From Candidatus Woesearchaeota archaeon (lineage in GTDB: Archaea; Nanobdellota; Nanobdellia; Woesearchaeales; BM511), in the NCBI GenBank assembly GCA_002867475.1, contig PKTL01000069.1, forward strand, positions 1 to 64,000: a DNA stretch of 64,000 nt, written 5' to 3'. Below the pieces are notes generated by a model. It saw only the letters and a list, made by a program, of their open reading frames with translations. It had not been told where the DNA came from and did no database searches. A program made the position numbers and the translations under genes. Of this stretch, positions 9,442 to 20,158 are shown piece after piece (positions within the stretch are counted from its first letter, which is position 1; the number at the start of each line of letters is the position of its first letter).

Positions 9442-10725
9442 ATGGCAGAAAAAACACATATAAACTTAGTATTCATCGGTCACGTTGACCACGGAAAATC
9501 AACATCTGTAGGACGACTTATGTTTGACGCTGGTAACATCGATGAACAGACAATGAGAAAACTAAAAGATAAAGCAGCTCAACTAGGAAAAGCAGGTTTC
9601 GAATTCGCATACGTTATGGATAACCTAAAAGAAGAGCAAGAAAGAGGAGTAACAATCGACCTAGCTCACAAAAAGTTCGAAACAGATAAGTATTATTTTA
9701 CAATAATCGACGCTCCAGGACACAAGGACTTTATCAAGAATATGATTACAGGAGCATCACAAGCTGACGCAGCAGTTCTAGTAGTAGCAGCAAACGATGG
9801 AATCAACGCACAAACAAAAGAACACGTATTCTTAAGTAAAACACTAGGTGTTGGACAAATGATTGTGGCTATCAACAAGATGGACTTACAAGACCACGCA
9901 GAAGCAAGATTCAATACAGTAAAAGACGAAGTTGGAAAACTACTAGCATCAGTAGGATTCAAAGTTGACGAAGTAACATTCATCCCAGTAGCGAGCCTAC
10001 ACGGAGAAAACATCGTAAATAAATCAGACAAGATGCCTTGGTACACAGGACCAGTTCTATTAGAAGCAATCAACGCTCTAAAAGAACCAGAAAAACCAAC
10101 AGACCTACCTCTAAGATTCCCAGTACAGGATGTATACAACATCACAGGAATTGGAGTAGTACCAGTAGGGAGAGTTGAAACAGGAGTTCTAAAACCAGGA
10201 GACAAGATTGTAGCAGTTCCAGGAAGAGAAGGAAAACAAATATCTGCAGAAGTAAAAACTGTAGAGATGCACCACGAACAGTTAAAACAAGCTATCCCTG
10301 GAGACAATGTAGGACTATCATGTAAAGGATTCGGTAAAAAAGACCTTGCAAGAGGAGATGTTATCGGACACCCAGACAGTGTACCTACAGTAGCTGACGA
10401 ATTCGAAGCACAAATCGTAGTATTGAACCACCCAAGTGTAATCACAGTTGGATACACACCTGTAGTTCACTTGCACACAGCTCAAGTAGCTATGAGTTTC
10501 ATAGAAATTGTTAAGAAGATGGATCCAAAATCAGGACAGGAAGTAACAGAAAACAAAGATATCTTAAGAAATGGAGATGCAGCAATTGTTAAACTAAAAC
10601 CTGTTCAACCAGTAGTAATTGAAGAAGTTGGGAAAATCCCACAAATGAGCCGATTCGCTATTAGAGATTCAGGTTCAACAGTTGCAGCTGGAATGGCTAA
10701 ATCAATTAAACCAAAACCAATGTAA
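9442..10725 (+). CDS. Translation elongation factor EF-1 alpha (ORF track start 9430 TTG; ATG 9442 after GGAGG preferred)
   Basis: [40 protein letters not shown]. Confidence 0.97.
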   Translation: MAEKTHINLVFIGHVDHGKSTSVGRLMFDAGNIDEQTMRKLKDKAAQLGKAGFEFAYVMDNLKEEQERGVTIDLAHKKFETDKYYFTIIDAPGHKDFIKNMITGASQADAAVLVVAANDGINAQTKEHVFLSKTLGVGQMIVAINKMDLQDHAEARFNTVKDEVGKLLASVGFKVDEVTFIPVASLHGENIVNKSDKMPWYTGPVLLEAINALKEPEKPTDLPLRFPVQDVYNITGIGVVPVGRVETGVLKPGDKIVAVPGREGKQISAEVKTVEMHHEQLKQAIPGDNVGLSCKGFGKKDLARGDVIGHPDSVPTVADEFEAQIVVLNHPSVITVGYTPVVHLHTAQVAMSFIEIVKKMDPKSGQEVTENKDILRNGDAAIVKLKPVQPVVIEEVGKIPQMSRFAIRDSGSTVAAGMAKSIKPKPM

Positions 10726-10823
10726 GTAGATTTTTCTACTTTCTTTTTTTATTATTAATTCTTCTTTAACATTCTTATATCAAAAGATTTATATAGCATT
10801 AGACATCATTTATATTAAAAAAG

Positions 10824-11141
10824 GTGACAATTATGGATAAAGAGGATTTAAGCATCATAATTCTAAATGAGAAGATAGATCTTATGAAAAGTGAGTTAGA
10901 AGAAAACAAGCTATATCTTGAGTTATGTTTTGTTGCTTTACTTATAATCATCTTTGGTTATTTCAAGACAGAACTTGGTCAACAAGCGATTTCTAGTGCA
11001 TCAACAGTTGGGCTTACTATGATAGTTATAGTTCTTGGATTATATGTTGGTATCGTATACTTTTTTTATTCAGTAATCATGATAAATAATAAGAATAAGA
11101 AATTGATAAATGAAAAGATTGATTTCTTATCAAAGAAATGA
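10824..11141 (+). CDS. Small two-TM membrane protein
   Basis: ORF with two hydrophobic segments; GGTGA RBS upstream. Confidence 0.65.
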   Translation: MTIMDKEDLSIIILNEKIDLMKSELEENKLYLELCFVALLIIIFGYFKTELGQQAISSASTVGLTMIVIVLGLYVGIVYFFYSVIMINNKNKKLINEKIDFLSKK

Positions 11142-11296
11142 AAAGAAAAGTAGCTATAATACTAATATTATTAGCTGTAGCAAACATGATTTTGTATGCT
11201 GCAAAAAAGATAAATGATCTTACTTTTTGGTTAATGATATTATTGTTATTTATAATAGCTAAATATTTTTACAATGACAAAAGAAGAAAGAGATGA
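11138..11296 (+). CDS. Very small (52 aa) membrane protein missed by ORF track
   Basis: ATG overlaps preceding TGA (ATGA); MKRKVAIILILLAVANMILYAAKKINDLTFWLMILLLFIIAKYFYNDKRRKR*; overlaps next ORF start. Confidence 0.6.
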   Translation: MKRKVAIILILLAVANMILYAAKKINDLTFWLMILLLFIIAKYFYNDKRRKR

Positions 11297-11585
11297 AATT
11301 GACGCGAAGCTTCAACTTTTAAACCATGAGTTATCTGAATCCAGGACTTATTTTAAAGTAGCTTTAGCAACATTATTACTTATACTTTTAGCTTTTTTTA
11401 CTGAGAAAAGTTTCTTATCATACCTTATGGAAAATAAGGTTTTTGCAGTATTTATACTTGTTGTAATCACTTTATTGGTTATGTCGCTTGTGTATTTATT
11501 GACAAACATATTTCTCTTCAACAAGCATGATAAAGATGAGCTTAATGAAGACGAGAAAGATTCCAATAGAGATTGGACAGAATAA
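11274..11585 (+). CDS. Small two-TM membrane protein, related in layout to 10824..11141
   Basis: Same layout (charged N-term coil, two TMs, charged tail). Confidence 0.65.
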   Translation: MTKEERDEIDAKLQLLNHELSESRTYFKVALATLLLILLAFFTEKSFLSYLMENKVFAVFILVVITLLVMSLVYLLTNIFLFNKHDKDELNEDEKDSNRDWTE

Positions 11586-11588
11586 TCC

Positions 11589-12089
11589 TTAATCTAATTC
11601 CATTAAAATTTCTGAAATATTTTTAGAATAATAGATCTTTTCTGCAAAAGCAGGGTCTAAATTAAGGAAACCATCAATTATCTGACTGCTTCCGTGAAGA
11701 TATAAAAGGGGTGTATTATAGTCATTAACAGCAACTATAGATTCTGTTAAAGTTCCTGTTCCTCCTGTCAATGCTAATATTTTATCTCCTTCTCTTAATT
11801 GAAGAATATTTCTTACAGGATAATCTTCATTTGTATAGATTGGTTTATCAGGTTCAACCAATACTTTTTCTCCTATTGATTCCATTTTATCAAGATCTGG
11901 GTAGAATCCTATGAATTGATTTCCTCCAGCTTCCTTGTAATGCTTTGCGACCAAGCCTTGAATACCTGAACTAGGTGAAGCAACAAGAGAATGTTTTCTT
12001 TTTGCAAGATATTTACCAACTATCTGAGCATCTAATTCAAACTGTTTGGAAATGGATTCATTCCAGGTACCTATAACTAGAACTTTCAT
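11589..12089 (-). CDS. SLOG/LOG-family (TIGR00725-like) nucleotide-binding protein
   Basis: GKYLAKRKHSLVASPSSGIQGLVAKHYKEAGG...ALTGGTGTLTE motif. Confidence 0.8.
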   Translation of the reverse strand: MKVLVIGTWNESISKQFELDAQIVGKYLAKRKHSLVASPSSGIQGLVAKHYKEAGGNQFIGFYPDLDKMESIGEKVLVEPDKPIYTNEDYPVRNILQLREGDKILALTGGTGTLTESIVAVNDYNTPLLYLHGSSQIIDGFLNLDPAFAEKIYYSKNISEILMELD

Positions 12090-12131
12090 TGTAAATAAAA
12101 AAATAAAAAGTTTAGAGAATTATTTCTCTAA

Positions 12132-13319
12132 TTATTCTTCTGTTTCTCCGTTGATGAATATTGGAGCTCTGTTCTTGTTCAATACTGTAACTTTTACATG
12201 TTGGAATGTGTTATGTGTTTCATCACTTACAGTTATTGTAACAATATATTCTCCTTCATCATCATAGGTTGTTGTGTATGTGCTTGAAGTCATCCAACCT
12301 GAATATCTAAGTGTGATGTCATCACCATCAGGGTCATATGCTATCGGAGTGAATCTTACTGTGTCTCCTTCTTCAACAACCATGTCTTCGACTTCTTCAA
12401 GAATTGGTGCTTTATTAGCCGGTAATACTTCAACTTCAAAGCTTGCAACGGTTTCATCAACACCATCATATGCTGTGACTGTGAATTCTGTAATTCCTTC
12501 ATCTCCAATCTCTGTCATCCATTCACCATTCTCATCTAGAGGTGCACCAAATTCAACTGTTACATCGTCACCGTCAGGATCATATGTTTCAATATCAACT
12601 GATAAGGTTTCACCTTCAACGAGAACTAAATCTGAAGTAATATTTACTGACGCAGGTCTGTTCACATTATTTATTATTACTGTAAATGTTTCAGAAACCT
12701 TCTCTTTTCCATCGTCTCCAGTTATTGTGACTTCATATATTCCTGCTGATTCATAGTCTAAAGGATATCTTGATCCATAATCCCATCCTTCGATGGTATA
12801 GACAACTTCGTCCCCATCTTCATCTGTGATGTTGAAAGGGAGTACCATGTTTGTTCCTTCATCAAAATGTGTTGGATCTTCCATCATAATTATAGGTAGT
12901 GCATTTCTTTGAAGAATCTGTATCACTATTTCTTTTGATACTGTTTCGAATCCGTCGCTTGCAAGAACTAAAGTTCTATAGAACCCGGCATCTCCATCTT
13001 CAGTTTGCCAAATCCCATCATCTGTAAAAGGTGATGAGAAATTATATGTTACTATATCTCCATCAGGATCTATTGCTGTGACATTAAGGTCTATAAGATC
13101 GCCTTCTGTGTATATCAAATTGACTTCAGACTCATTTATTGTCTCGTTCAAATCGACTTTTATTTCTTCAATCTGCTTTTGCATTTCCATTTCGCAGATG
13201 CTTGTAATGTTATCTTTTGGTATGCATATCACTTCACTGTCTTCATTAAAACTAACGTCTTTACATCCTGCAAAGAGCATAAGTGTGATTGCAATAAGAA
13301 TTAATGATATTTTCTTCAT
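12132..13319 (-). CDS. Predicted lipoprotein with tandem cadherin/Ig-like (DPDGDD) domains
   Basis: Lipobox LFAGC near N-terminus; repeated YDPDGDDVT / EGDTVRF / VTV(T/S) modules. Confidence 0.8.
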   Translation of the reverse strand: MKKISLILIAITLMLFAGCKDVSFNEDSEVICIPKDNITSICEMEMQKQIEEIKVDLNETINESEVNLIYTEGDLIDLNVTAIDPDGDIVTYNFSSPFTDDGIWQTEDGDAGFYRTLVLASDGFETVSKEIVIQILQRNALPIIMMEDPTHFDEGTNMVLPFNITDEDGDEVVYTIEGWDYGSRYPLDYESAGIYEVTITGDDGKEKVSETFTVIINNVNRPASVNITSDLVLVEGETLSVDIETYDPDGDDVTVEFGAPLDENGEWMTEIGDEGITEFTVTAYDGVDETVASFEVEVLPANKAPILEEVEDMVVEEGDTVRFTPIAYDPDGDDITLRYSGWMTSSTYTTTYDDEGEYIVTITVSDETHNTFQHVKVTVLNKNRAPIFINGETEE

Positions 13320-13514
13320 CTTTTTACCACCCTATATTGATTTTGTTTTTATTTTATAGTAATTAAACTTTGTTGTTATTTCATAATAATTAAATTATTT
13401 ATAAATCTTGCTATTAAATTTATCTTAATGTCAATAAAATAACTAATCTCATTTATTTCTAAAAGTTTATGAAAGCCTATCATATTTAAATATTGATGCA
13501 AATCCTTTAAATAT

Positions 13515-13895
13515 ATGAGAAGGGAAATGCCTCAATTAAATGAAGATGATATATCTTATGATTATGTTAATGAGTATGGGTATTTATATGGATTAATCAC
13601 ATTATTGAAAAAAGAAGATGTTGATAAATCCAAGATTTCAAGAATTTATGAGGTTTCTGAAGAGGAATATGTATTTAGTAAGGCTCCAATGTTTTTAACA
13701 TATACTGAAAGGTATGACACTGCAGATTTCTTTTTCACTATCAATGATAAAAATAGAGAAATAATTGAAAAATTAGATGATATAGCAATTAAAATAAGAA
13801 ACCATATTGGTGATAAAGGGACTGATTTGGATTATTTAGCAAATCTTTTGAATGAAAGTAATTATTTAATAAAAAAAGAATATTTAAGATTTTAG
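13515..13895 (+). CDS. Hypothetical protein
   Basis: Intact ORF. Confidence 0.5.
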   Translation: MRREMPQLNEDDISYDYVNEYGYLYGLITLLKKEDVDKSKISRIYEVSEEEYVFSKAPMFLTYTERYDTADFFFTINDKNREIIEKLDDIAIKIRNHIGDKGTDLDYLANLLNESNYLIKKEYLRF

Positions 13896-14260
13896 AAATC
13901 ATCATCGAAATCATCGATTTCTTTAAGAAGTCCTTTTTGTCTAAGGACATGAACCTGATTAGGCTTATACTTGAAGATTATATCTCCTTTCTCATCTCCT
14001 GAAAATTCCCAAGGTTCAATAAGAACAATATTTCCTTCTCTAACCCATAAACTTCTTTTTAGTCTTCCAGGGATTCGGCACACTCTAACTTTCCCATCAA
14101 AGCATCTAATTCGGCACCTTGACCCACCAAGCCTTTGTTCAAGAACACCAAGAACTTGATTATTCCTAGGAAGTCTTACCCTCCTTATATCTTCTTGTTC
14201 TCTTAGCCTTTTAGCTTCAAGTTCAGCCTTTTGTTTTTTTGTTAGATGTTCATCTGCCAT
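13892..14260 (-). CDS. Translation initiation factor aIF-1A
   Basis: RVRLPRNNQVLGVLEQRLGGSRCRIRCFDGKVRVCRIPGRLKRSLWVREGNIVLIEPWE. Confidence 0.96.
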   Translation of the reverse strand: MADEHLTKKQKAELEAKRLREQEDIRRVRLPRNNQVLGVLEQRLGGSRCRIRCFDGKVRVCRIPGRLKRSLWVREGNIVLIEPWEFSGDEKGDIIFKYKPNQVHVLRQKGLLKEIDDFDDDF

Positions 14261-14341
14261 TTAATAGTGGAGAAAAAGAGGATGTTTATAAAACCTTTGA
14301 TTTCAATAGATTTAAATAAAATTAGACTATAATATCTTTTT

Positions 14342-14683
14342 ATGGGAACCTTATTATTTATTATAATCTTGTTGATTGGTTTAGCTATTAGTGCTTTGCC
14401 ATTAAATATAGCTGTACATCTTCTTGGAGGAGATAGTAGCACCATAAAAGTTATAATTGTTAATATTTCTGTAGGTATAGTTGCTGCATTGATAAATGTG
14501 TATGTTAATGTTTATGCAGGCATCGTAGCTTTTATCGCAATGCTTTTCATATATAAGGTTGCTTTTGATCTAGGCTGGATAAGAGCATTTTTTGCATGGA
14601 TACTTCAAGGAATCATATTGGCGCTGTTAATATTAGGTCTTATTTTAGTATTTGGTGCAGGAGTATTGACAACATTATTATGA
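14342..14683 (+). CDS. Small multi-TM membrane protein
   Basis: Hydrophobic ORF. Confidence 0.6.
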   Translation: MGTLLFIIILLIGLAISALPLNIAVHLLGGDSSTIKVIIVNISVGIVAALINVYVNVYAGIVAFIAMLFIYKVAFDLGWIRAFFAWILQGIILALLILGLILVFGAGVLTTLL

Positions 14684-14721
14684 TATAACTTTTATTTAGA
14701 AGTAATTTATTGTTAATTTGA

Positions 14722-15261
14722 TTATTTAACTTTGATCTCTTTGACAAGTTCATCAATCCTAGTTTTTAAGAATTCAATAGTTCGAGAATTATCTTGTTGA
14801 TTCATCAGTTCTCCACATTCAGGACATTTAAATTCAAAGTCTACTGCTTTTTCAAACGGCATCCTAGTACATGCGTTCTTGCACATGAAAAATTGATTAT
14901 CTTCTTCTTTATGGAGCCTTTCATTAAGTTTTTCTAATTTCGCCTTTTTTTCTTTCATGTAGGCATGATTGATGTTTTCTGGGTGGTATGTCCAATAGCA
15001 AATGTACCAACCTTTGATCTTATCTTTTTTTCTTATGAATGTGGCTATATTGTTATCTAGGAGTCTATAAAGAAGTGTTCTTGTTTGGTGTATTTCAATA
15101 TTTAATTTTTCAGCGATTATAAATTCAGATATGTCTTTTTTGCCTTTTAGATATTCAATTATCTTAAGTCCTTCTTCGCCTGTTAGGTCACCTACAAGCT
15201 CTTCCTCTATCTGTTTTTCATCTTTCATTGTTGCTAAAATATTATCTGTTGATTTTTCCAT
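14722..15261 (-). CDS. tfe: Transcription initiation factor TFE (alpha)
   Basis: Winged-helix N-term, YRLLDNNIATFIRKKDKIKGWYICYWTYHP and CKNACTRM...CPECGELM zinc ribbon. Confidence 0.92.
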   Translation of the reverse strand: MEKSTDNILATMKDEKQIEEELVGDLTGEEGLKIIEYLKGKKDISEFIIAEKLNIEIHQTRTLLYRLLDNNIATFIRKKDKIKGWYICYWTYHPENINHAYMKEKKAKLEKLNERLHKEEDNQFFMCKNACTRMPFEKAVDFEFKCPECGELMNQQDNSRTIEFLKTRIDELVKEIKVK

Positions 15262-15530
15262 TTTTAAACATTTCCTTTATGTTCCAAAACAGGTTATTTT
15301 TTTGGGTATCTGGTCGAGAATACCTCTTTTTGTATTCCCAAAAACATCTTGCAAAGTTTTTTTTCTTTTGTTCTTTTTATAAACTTTGCTGAAATGTTGT
15401 TTATTACTGTATAATAGTAAATATATAAATCTATCGGTTTTTCAAATTAAAAGTGACAAAATCTTATTGATCACAATAATGTTTAAAATTATCTAAAGAT
15501 TTATAAATTCTTAATCGAAATATATCCTAT

Positions 15531-16466
15531 ATGGGGAAATTATTAAAGAAAGATGATTTGAACAGGTTCCTCTACAAATTGAAACAAAGAGGTGAACTTA
15601 TAGCTCCAACAAAAGAAAATTCTATTAGTTTTCAAACCATAAAAGACATAAAAAGAATATATTTAGAAGAAATTCCTAATTTTAGTGCAAAAAAATACTT
15701 TTTACCATCAAAATAAGAAATATTATCTTATGAATCACAAAAAGCTTCTCAAGGACCTAAACTTAAAGAAAGAATAATTTTCGGAATGAGATTATGTGAC
15801 CTCAACGCTGTTTTAAGGATGGATTCATTATTTCTAGATCCAAAAAATGAAGATTGTTTATATAAGGACAAAAGAAAAAACACAATAATGATTGGTTATA
15901 ACTGTAAAGAACCAGGACCTTACTGCTTTTGTGATTCTATGGGATTAGAAAATTATCATGATCTCTTTTTCTATGATATGGGTGAATTTTATTATATCGA
16001 TGTTGGAAGTGAAAGAGGTATGAAATTAGTGTCAAGACTAAAAGATTATGATTACAAACCTCCTCAAATAAAGTGCGAAAAGACATTAAATAAGAAATTA
16101 TTCCTTAAACACTTCAAAAATCCTATTTGGGAAAAATTATCAAAAAACTGCTTAAGTTGTGGAAGATGCAATCTTTTATGCCCAACTTGTTACTGTTTTA
16201 CAGTCGAAGATAAACCAGATATGACTCTTACAAAAGGCATAAGAACAAGGGAATGGGACAGTTGTCAATTCAAAGATTTTACAAAAGTAGCAGGGGGCTT
16301 TGTTTTTAGGGACAAAAGAACTGAAAGACTAAAGCATAGAATATATCATAAATTATTATATTATAGACAAAGATTCAATAAAGATATGTGTGTCGGATGT
16401 GGAAAATGCATCGAACACTGTCCAACAAAGATAGATTTCGTTGAAGCGATAAACAAGATCAAATAA
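15531..16466 (+). pseudogene. Sulfhydrogenase/3b-type [NiFe] hydrogenase beta (Fe-S) subunit, interrupted by one in-frame TAA (15714-15716)
   Basis: ORF 15531..15716 and ORF 15786..16466 are in the same frame; readthrough gives ...KKYFLPSK*EILSYESQKASQGPKLKERIIFGMRLCDLNAVLRMDSLF...; two 4Fe-4S motifs CLSCGRCNLLCP and CVGCGKCIEHCP. Confidence 0.8.
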
Positions 16467-16467
16467 A

Positions 16468-17295
16468 ATGCCACATACAAAATTAAATAAGCTATTAAAA
16501 CCTGTAAAAAATCTTTATCTTCCAAAAGAAGCAAAGATAGAAAGTGTAGAGAAATTCACAAAAGATACATATCTATTCAAAGTAAAAAATGTATTAGACC
16601 AAAAGATACTTCCCGGCCAATTTATAGAAGTCAGCATATTTGGAATGGGTGAATCTCCAATTAGCGTATGTAGTTATAATGATAATCAAATAGAGCTTTT
16701 AGTAAGGGATGTTGGAAATGTAACAAGCCATATTTGTAGGTTAAAAGCAAAAGAAAAGATGATGCTAAGAGGTCCGTATGGTAGAGGATATCCTATGGAC
16801 GAATTGAAAAATGCCAATATTGTAGTTATTTCGGGAGGGACCGGCACTGCGCCTCCTAGAAGTGTTATCCAATACATTCAAAAACATAGAAATGACTATA
16901 AAGACCTAAACATTTTTTTAGGATTTAGATCGCCAGAAGACATTCTTTTTTCAAAGGATCTATCTAAATGGGAAAAGGAATTCAAGACAAAAGTAATAGT
17001 CGATAAAGGGAATCCGTCTTGGCAAGGAGAAACAGGTATGATAACTGACCTGTTAGATAAATATAAATTTCCTAAAAAACCAAAATTTGTGTTATGTGGT
17101 CCGCCCATAATGATAAAATTCGTCACTGAAAAGCTTATAAAACATAATTATCCAGAAACAGATATTTATGTAAGTTTTGAAAGAAATATGAAATGTGGTG
17201 TTGGAAAATGCGGACATTGTATGATACATGGGAGATATGTGTGTACTGATGGGCCAGTATTTAGATATGATCTAGCAAAAAAATTCACTGAATAA
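16468..17295 (+). CDS. Sulfhydrogenase gamma subunit (FAD/NAD(P)-binding oxidoreductase, 2Fe-2S)
   Basis: MLRGPYGRGYPMDE, SGGTGTAPPRS, FERNMKCGVGKCGHCMIHGRYVCTDGPVF. Confidence 0.92.
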   Translation: MPHTKLNKLLKPVKNLYLPKEAKIESVEKFTKDTYLFKVKNVLDQKILPGQFIEVSIFGMGESPISVCSYNDNQIELLVRDVGNVTSHICRLKAKEKMMLRGPYGRGYPMDELKNANIVVISGGTGTAPPRSVIQYIQKHRNDYKDLNIFLGFRSPEDILFSKDLSKWEKEFKTKVIVDKGNPSWQGETGMITDLLDKYKFPKKPKFVLCGPPIMIKFVTEKLIKHNYPETDIYVSFERNMKCGVGKCGHCMIHGRYVCTDGPVFRYDLAKKFTE

Positions 17296-17323
17296 AAATC
17301 AATAAATAATAATTTGAAGAAAA

Positions 17324-18076
17324 ATGAAACCAAAAGTTGCAATACATAGCATAACCGGATGTGCAGGATGCCAATTGACAATTTATTTTTTGCAAGACCA
17401 TTTACTTGACCTACTTTCTAAAATTGACCTTGTTGCTGCACCAATGATTCAATCAAAAAACAGCAAAGGTCCTTATGATATCTGTTTTTTAGAAGGAAGT
17501 GTTTCCTCCGAAGAAGATCTTGAAAAAGCAAAAGAATATAGGGAAAAGTCAACAGTACTTATAGCATTTGGAACTTGTGCAGCGTTTGGAAACATGCAAA
17601 GTAGTCTAAAATATCATCCTAAAAAGAAAGATATACCTAAAAAAATATATAAAAATGTGGACCATTTAAAGATTGTTGAATCTACAAGATTATGTGATCA
17701 TATAGATATAGATTATACAATTCCTGGATGTCCACCTGATAAAAATGAAGTTTTTAAGTTCATCAAAGACCTTTTGCTTGAAAAAAAACCATCATTAACA
17801 ACAAATCCTGTATGTTATTATTGCACGTTGAATGAAAATAATTGCTTGATAGAACAAGGAGTGCCTTGTCTTGGACCTATTACCAATGGGGGTTGCAAAG
17901 CACTATGCCCTACTAATAATCATGGATGTACTGGTTGTAGAGGACCCATAGATGATATGAATTACACTGCACAAAAAGCTCTTTTGAAACGAATAGGTGT
18001 GAGTGAAGAAGTATTTATACAGAAAGTACAAAAGTTTGCACCGAAAAGATTCGATGAACTTATAAAACGGTTTTAA
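17324..18076 (+). CDS. [NiFe]-hydrogenase small subunit (delta), copy 1
   Basis: GCAGCQLTIYFLQ, GTCAAFGNM, IPGCPPDKNEVF, multiple Fe-S cysteines. Confidence 0.92.
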   Translation: MKPKVAIHSITGCAGCQLTIYFLQDHLLDLLSKIDLVAAPMIQSKNSKGPYDICFLEGSVSSEEDLEKAKEYREKSTVLIAFGTCAAFGNMQSSLKYHPKKKDIPKKIYKNVDHLKIVESTRLCDHIDIDYTIPGCPPDKNEVFKFIKDLLLEKKPSLTTNPVCYYCTLNENNCLIEQGVPCLGPITNGGCKALCPTNNHGCTGCRGPIDDMNYTAQKALLKRIGVSEEVFIQKVQKFAPKRFDELIKRF

Positions 18077-18100
18077 CATATAGAAATCAAACTAAATAAA

Positions 18101-19381
18101 ATGAGTAAAATAAAGCTAAACCACATATGCAAAATTGAAGGCCATGCCAATCTTGAATTAGAGATAGAAGGTAACACCATAAAAAAATGCCATTTAGAAG
18201 CGGCAGAAGGTGCAAGATTTTTCGAAGGAATAATTATTGGGAAAAAATATGATGAGATCACAGAAATAGTAAGTAGGATCTGTGGCATATGTAGTGTGGG
18301 ACACACAGTAACAAGCCTAAAAACTATAGAGACAGCATTTGGGATAAATGTGACAAGACAAACCGAAGTTTTAAGAGAATTATTAACTATGGGTGAAAGG
18401 ATTAGAAGCCACGCAACACACCTATATTTTCTATGTTTGCCAGATTATACGGGGCATAGCAGTGCCATCGAAATGGCATCAAAATATAAAAAAGAAATAA
18501 CTAGAGCCTTGAACTTAATAAAAACAGGCAATAAATTGGTTGAGATAATAGGTGGAAGAGAGATGCATCCGTTCACATCAGTCGTTGGAGGATTTACACG
18601 TTCAATTTCGGGTGAAGAAAAAAATAAATTACTGACAATGCTAAAACAAGCATCGTTAGATGCAGCAAAAACTTATGAATTATTCTCTAAAATTGTATAT
18701 CCTTCTTTTGAAAGATACAGAGAAAACATATCTTTAAAGCAATTTGATGGATTTCCATTATTAGAAGGAACTATAATATCTGATAAAGGAGTTTCTTTAC
18801 AACCTGATAAGTATCAGGAATTCTTAAAGGAATCTTTCAATATATATTCAACAAGCAAATTTGCGCTGCGAGAAGGTAAGGAATTTATGGTTGGTGCACT
18901 TCCAAGAGTGAATAATAATTTTAAACTTTTATCAGGAAACTGTGAAAGGCTCATAAAGAAAAGTAGGATAAGATTCCCTAGCAAGAACCCTTTCCACAAT
19001 CTTATTGCACAAAGTCTCGAATTGGTACATTGGATAGAACATGCTATAGATCTATTAAGCAGAACTGAGTTTTTCAATGAAGTCCCTGTGGAATTTAAAC
19101 CTAAGAAATGCAAAGGGATAGCTGCTACGGAAGTTCCAAGAGGCATATTATATCACCATTATGAATTTGACAATAAAGGTTTTGTCACTAAATCAAATAT
19201 AATAACTCCAACGGTTCAAAATCTTAAAACCATGGAAAAGGACATAAAAGAATTTGTTCCAAGCTTACTACATAAGAAAAAAGAAGAAATAATATTGGAT
19301 ATAGAAAAATTGATACGGGCATATGACCCTTGTTTTAGTTGTAGCACGCATTTTCTAAATGTAAATTGGAAAAGGAGTTAA
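18101..19381 (+). CDS. [NiFe]-hydrogenase large subunit (alpha), copy 1
   Basis: RICGICSVGHT (L1) and DPCFSCSTHF (L2) Ni-binding motifs; IEGHA N-terminus. Confidence 0.95.
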   Translation: MSKIKLNHICKIEGHANLELEIEGNTIKKCHLEAAEGARFFEGIIIGKKYDEITEIVSRICGICSVGHTVTSLKTIETAFGINVTRQTEVLRELLTMGERIRSHATHLYFLCLPDYTGHSSAIEMASKYKKEITRALNLIKTGNKLVEIIGGREMHPFTSVVGGFTRSISGEEKNKLLTMLKQASLDAAKTYELFSKIVYPSFERYRENISLKQFDGFPLLEGTIISDKGVSLQPDKYQEFLKESFNIYSTSKFALREGKEFMVGALPRVNNNFKLLSGNCERLIKKSRIRFPSKNPFHNLIAQSLELVHWIEHAIDLLSRTEFFNEVPVEFKPKKCKGIAATEVPRGILYHHYEFDNKGFVTKSNIITPTVQNLKTMEKDIKEFVPSLLHKKKEEIILDIEKLIRAYDPCFSCSTHFLNVNWKRS

Positions 19382-19387
19382 AATATT

Positions 19388-20158
19388 ATGGGTAAGCAAA
19401 AAAAGAGGTTAGGGATATTTTCTCTCACATCTTGTGATGGTTGTCAGATAACTTTTCTTGATATGGATGAAGATTTTTTAGATCTACTTGATAATTATGA
19501 AGTTATTGATTTTCCTCTTATAAAAGATGGAACTAATCTTTTTGAAGAAGTTGATATAGCTTTTGTAGAGGGAACTCCTGTAAACGATGAAGAAATAAAA
19601 ACATTGCAGAAAATAAGAAAACTTTCAAAAAAATTAGTAGCTTTTGGTACTTGCGCAACTTTTGGTGGCGTCACAGCAATAAAAGATTTTAGTGATGATA
19701 AAATAAAAAAAGAAATAAAAAAAGATAATGAGTATCTAAATCTTCATGATAATATAAAAGGAATAGGTGACATTGTCAAAGTAGATGCATACATAAGAGG
19801 ATGCCCACCAACAAAATTTGAGATAAAAAACTTGCTTCAAACCTTTTTAGATGGTAAAGAGATTGAACATAGAAAAAGTCCGGTATGTATCGAATGTAGA
19901 AAAAATGGAAATCCTTGCTTTTTGAAAGAAGGAATTGCTTGTATGGGAAGCATAACTTATAGTGGGTGTGATTCCATATGTATTAATAATAAATTTCCTT
20001 GCTATGGGTGTAGGGGTCCAGTAGAGAAAGCAAACGCAGACAGCTTATTTCTAGTCCTAAAAAACAAGATAGGTATGAATGATAAAGAAGTAAAAAATAT
20101 GTTTATGCTTTATGCAGGAACCAATAAAAGATATTCAAATTTAATAAAAAATGGTTAA
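19388..20158 (+). CDS. [NiFe]-hydrogenase small subunit (delta), copy 2
   Basis: SCDGCQITFLDM, GTCATFGGV, IRGCPPTKFEI; paralog of 17324..18076. Confidence 0.92.
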   Translation: MGKQKKRLGIFSLTSCDGCQITFLDMDEDFLDLLDNYEVIDFPLIKDGTNLFEEVDIAFVEGTPVNDEEIKTLQKIRKLSKKLVAFGTCATFGGVTAIKDFSDDKIKKEIKKDNEYLNLHDNIKGIGDIVKVDAYIRGCPPTKFEIKNLLQTFLDGKEIEHRKSPVCIECRKNGNPCFLKEGIACMGSITYSGCDSICINNKFPCYGCRGPVEKANADSLFLVLKNKIGMNDKEVKNMFMLYAGTNKRYSNLIKNG

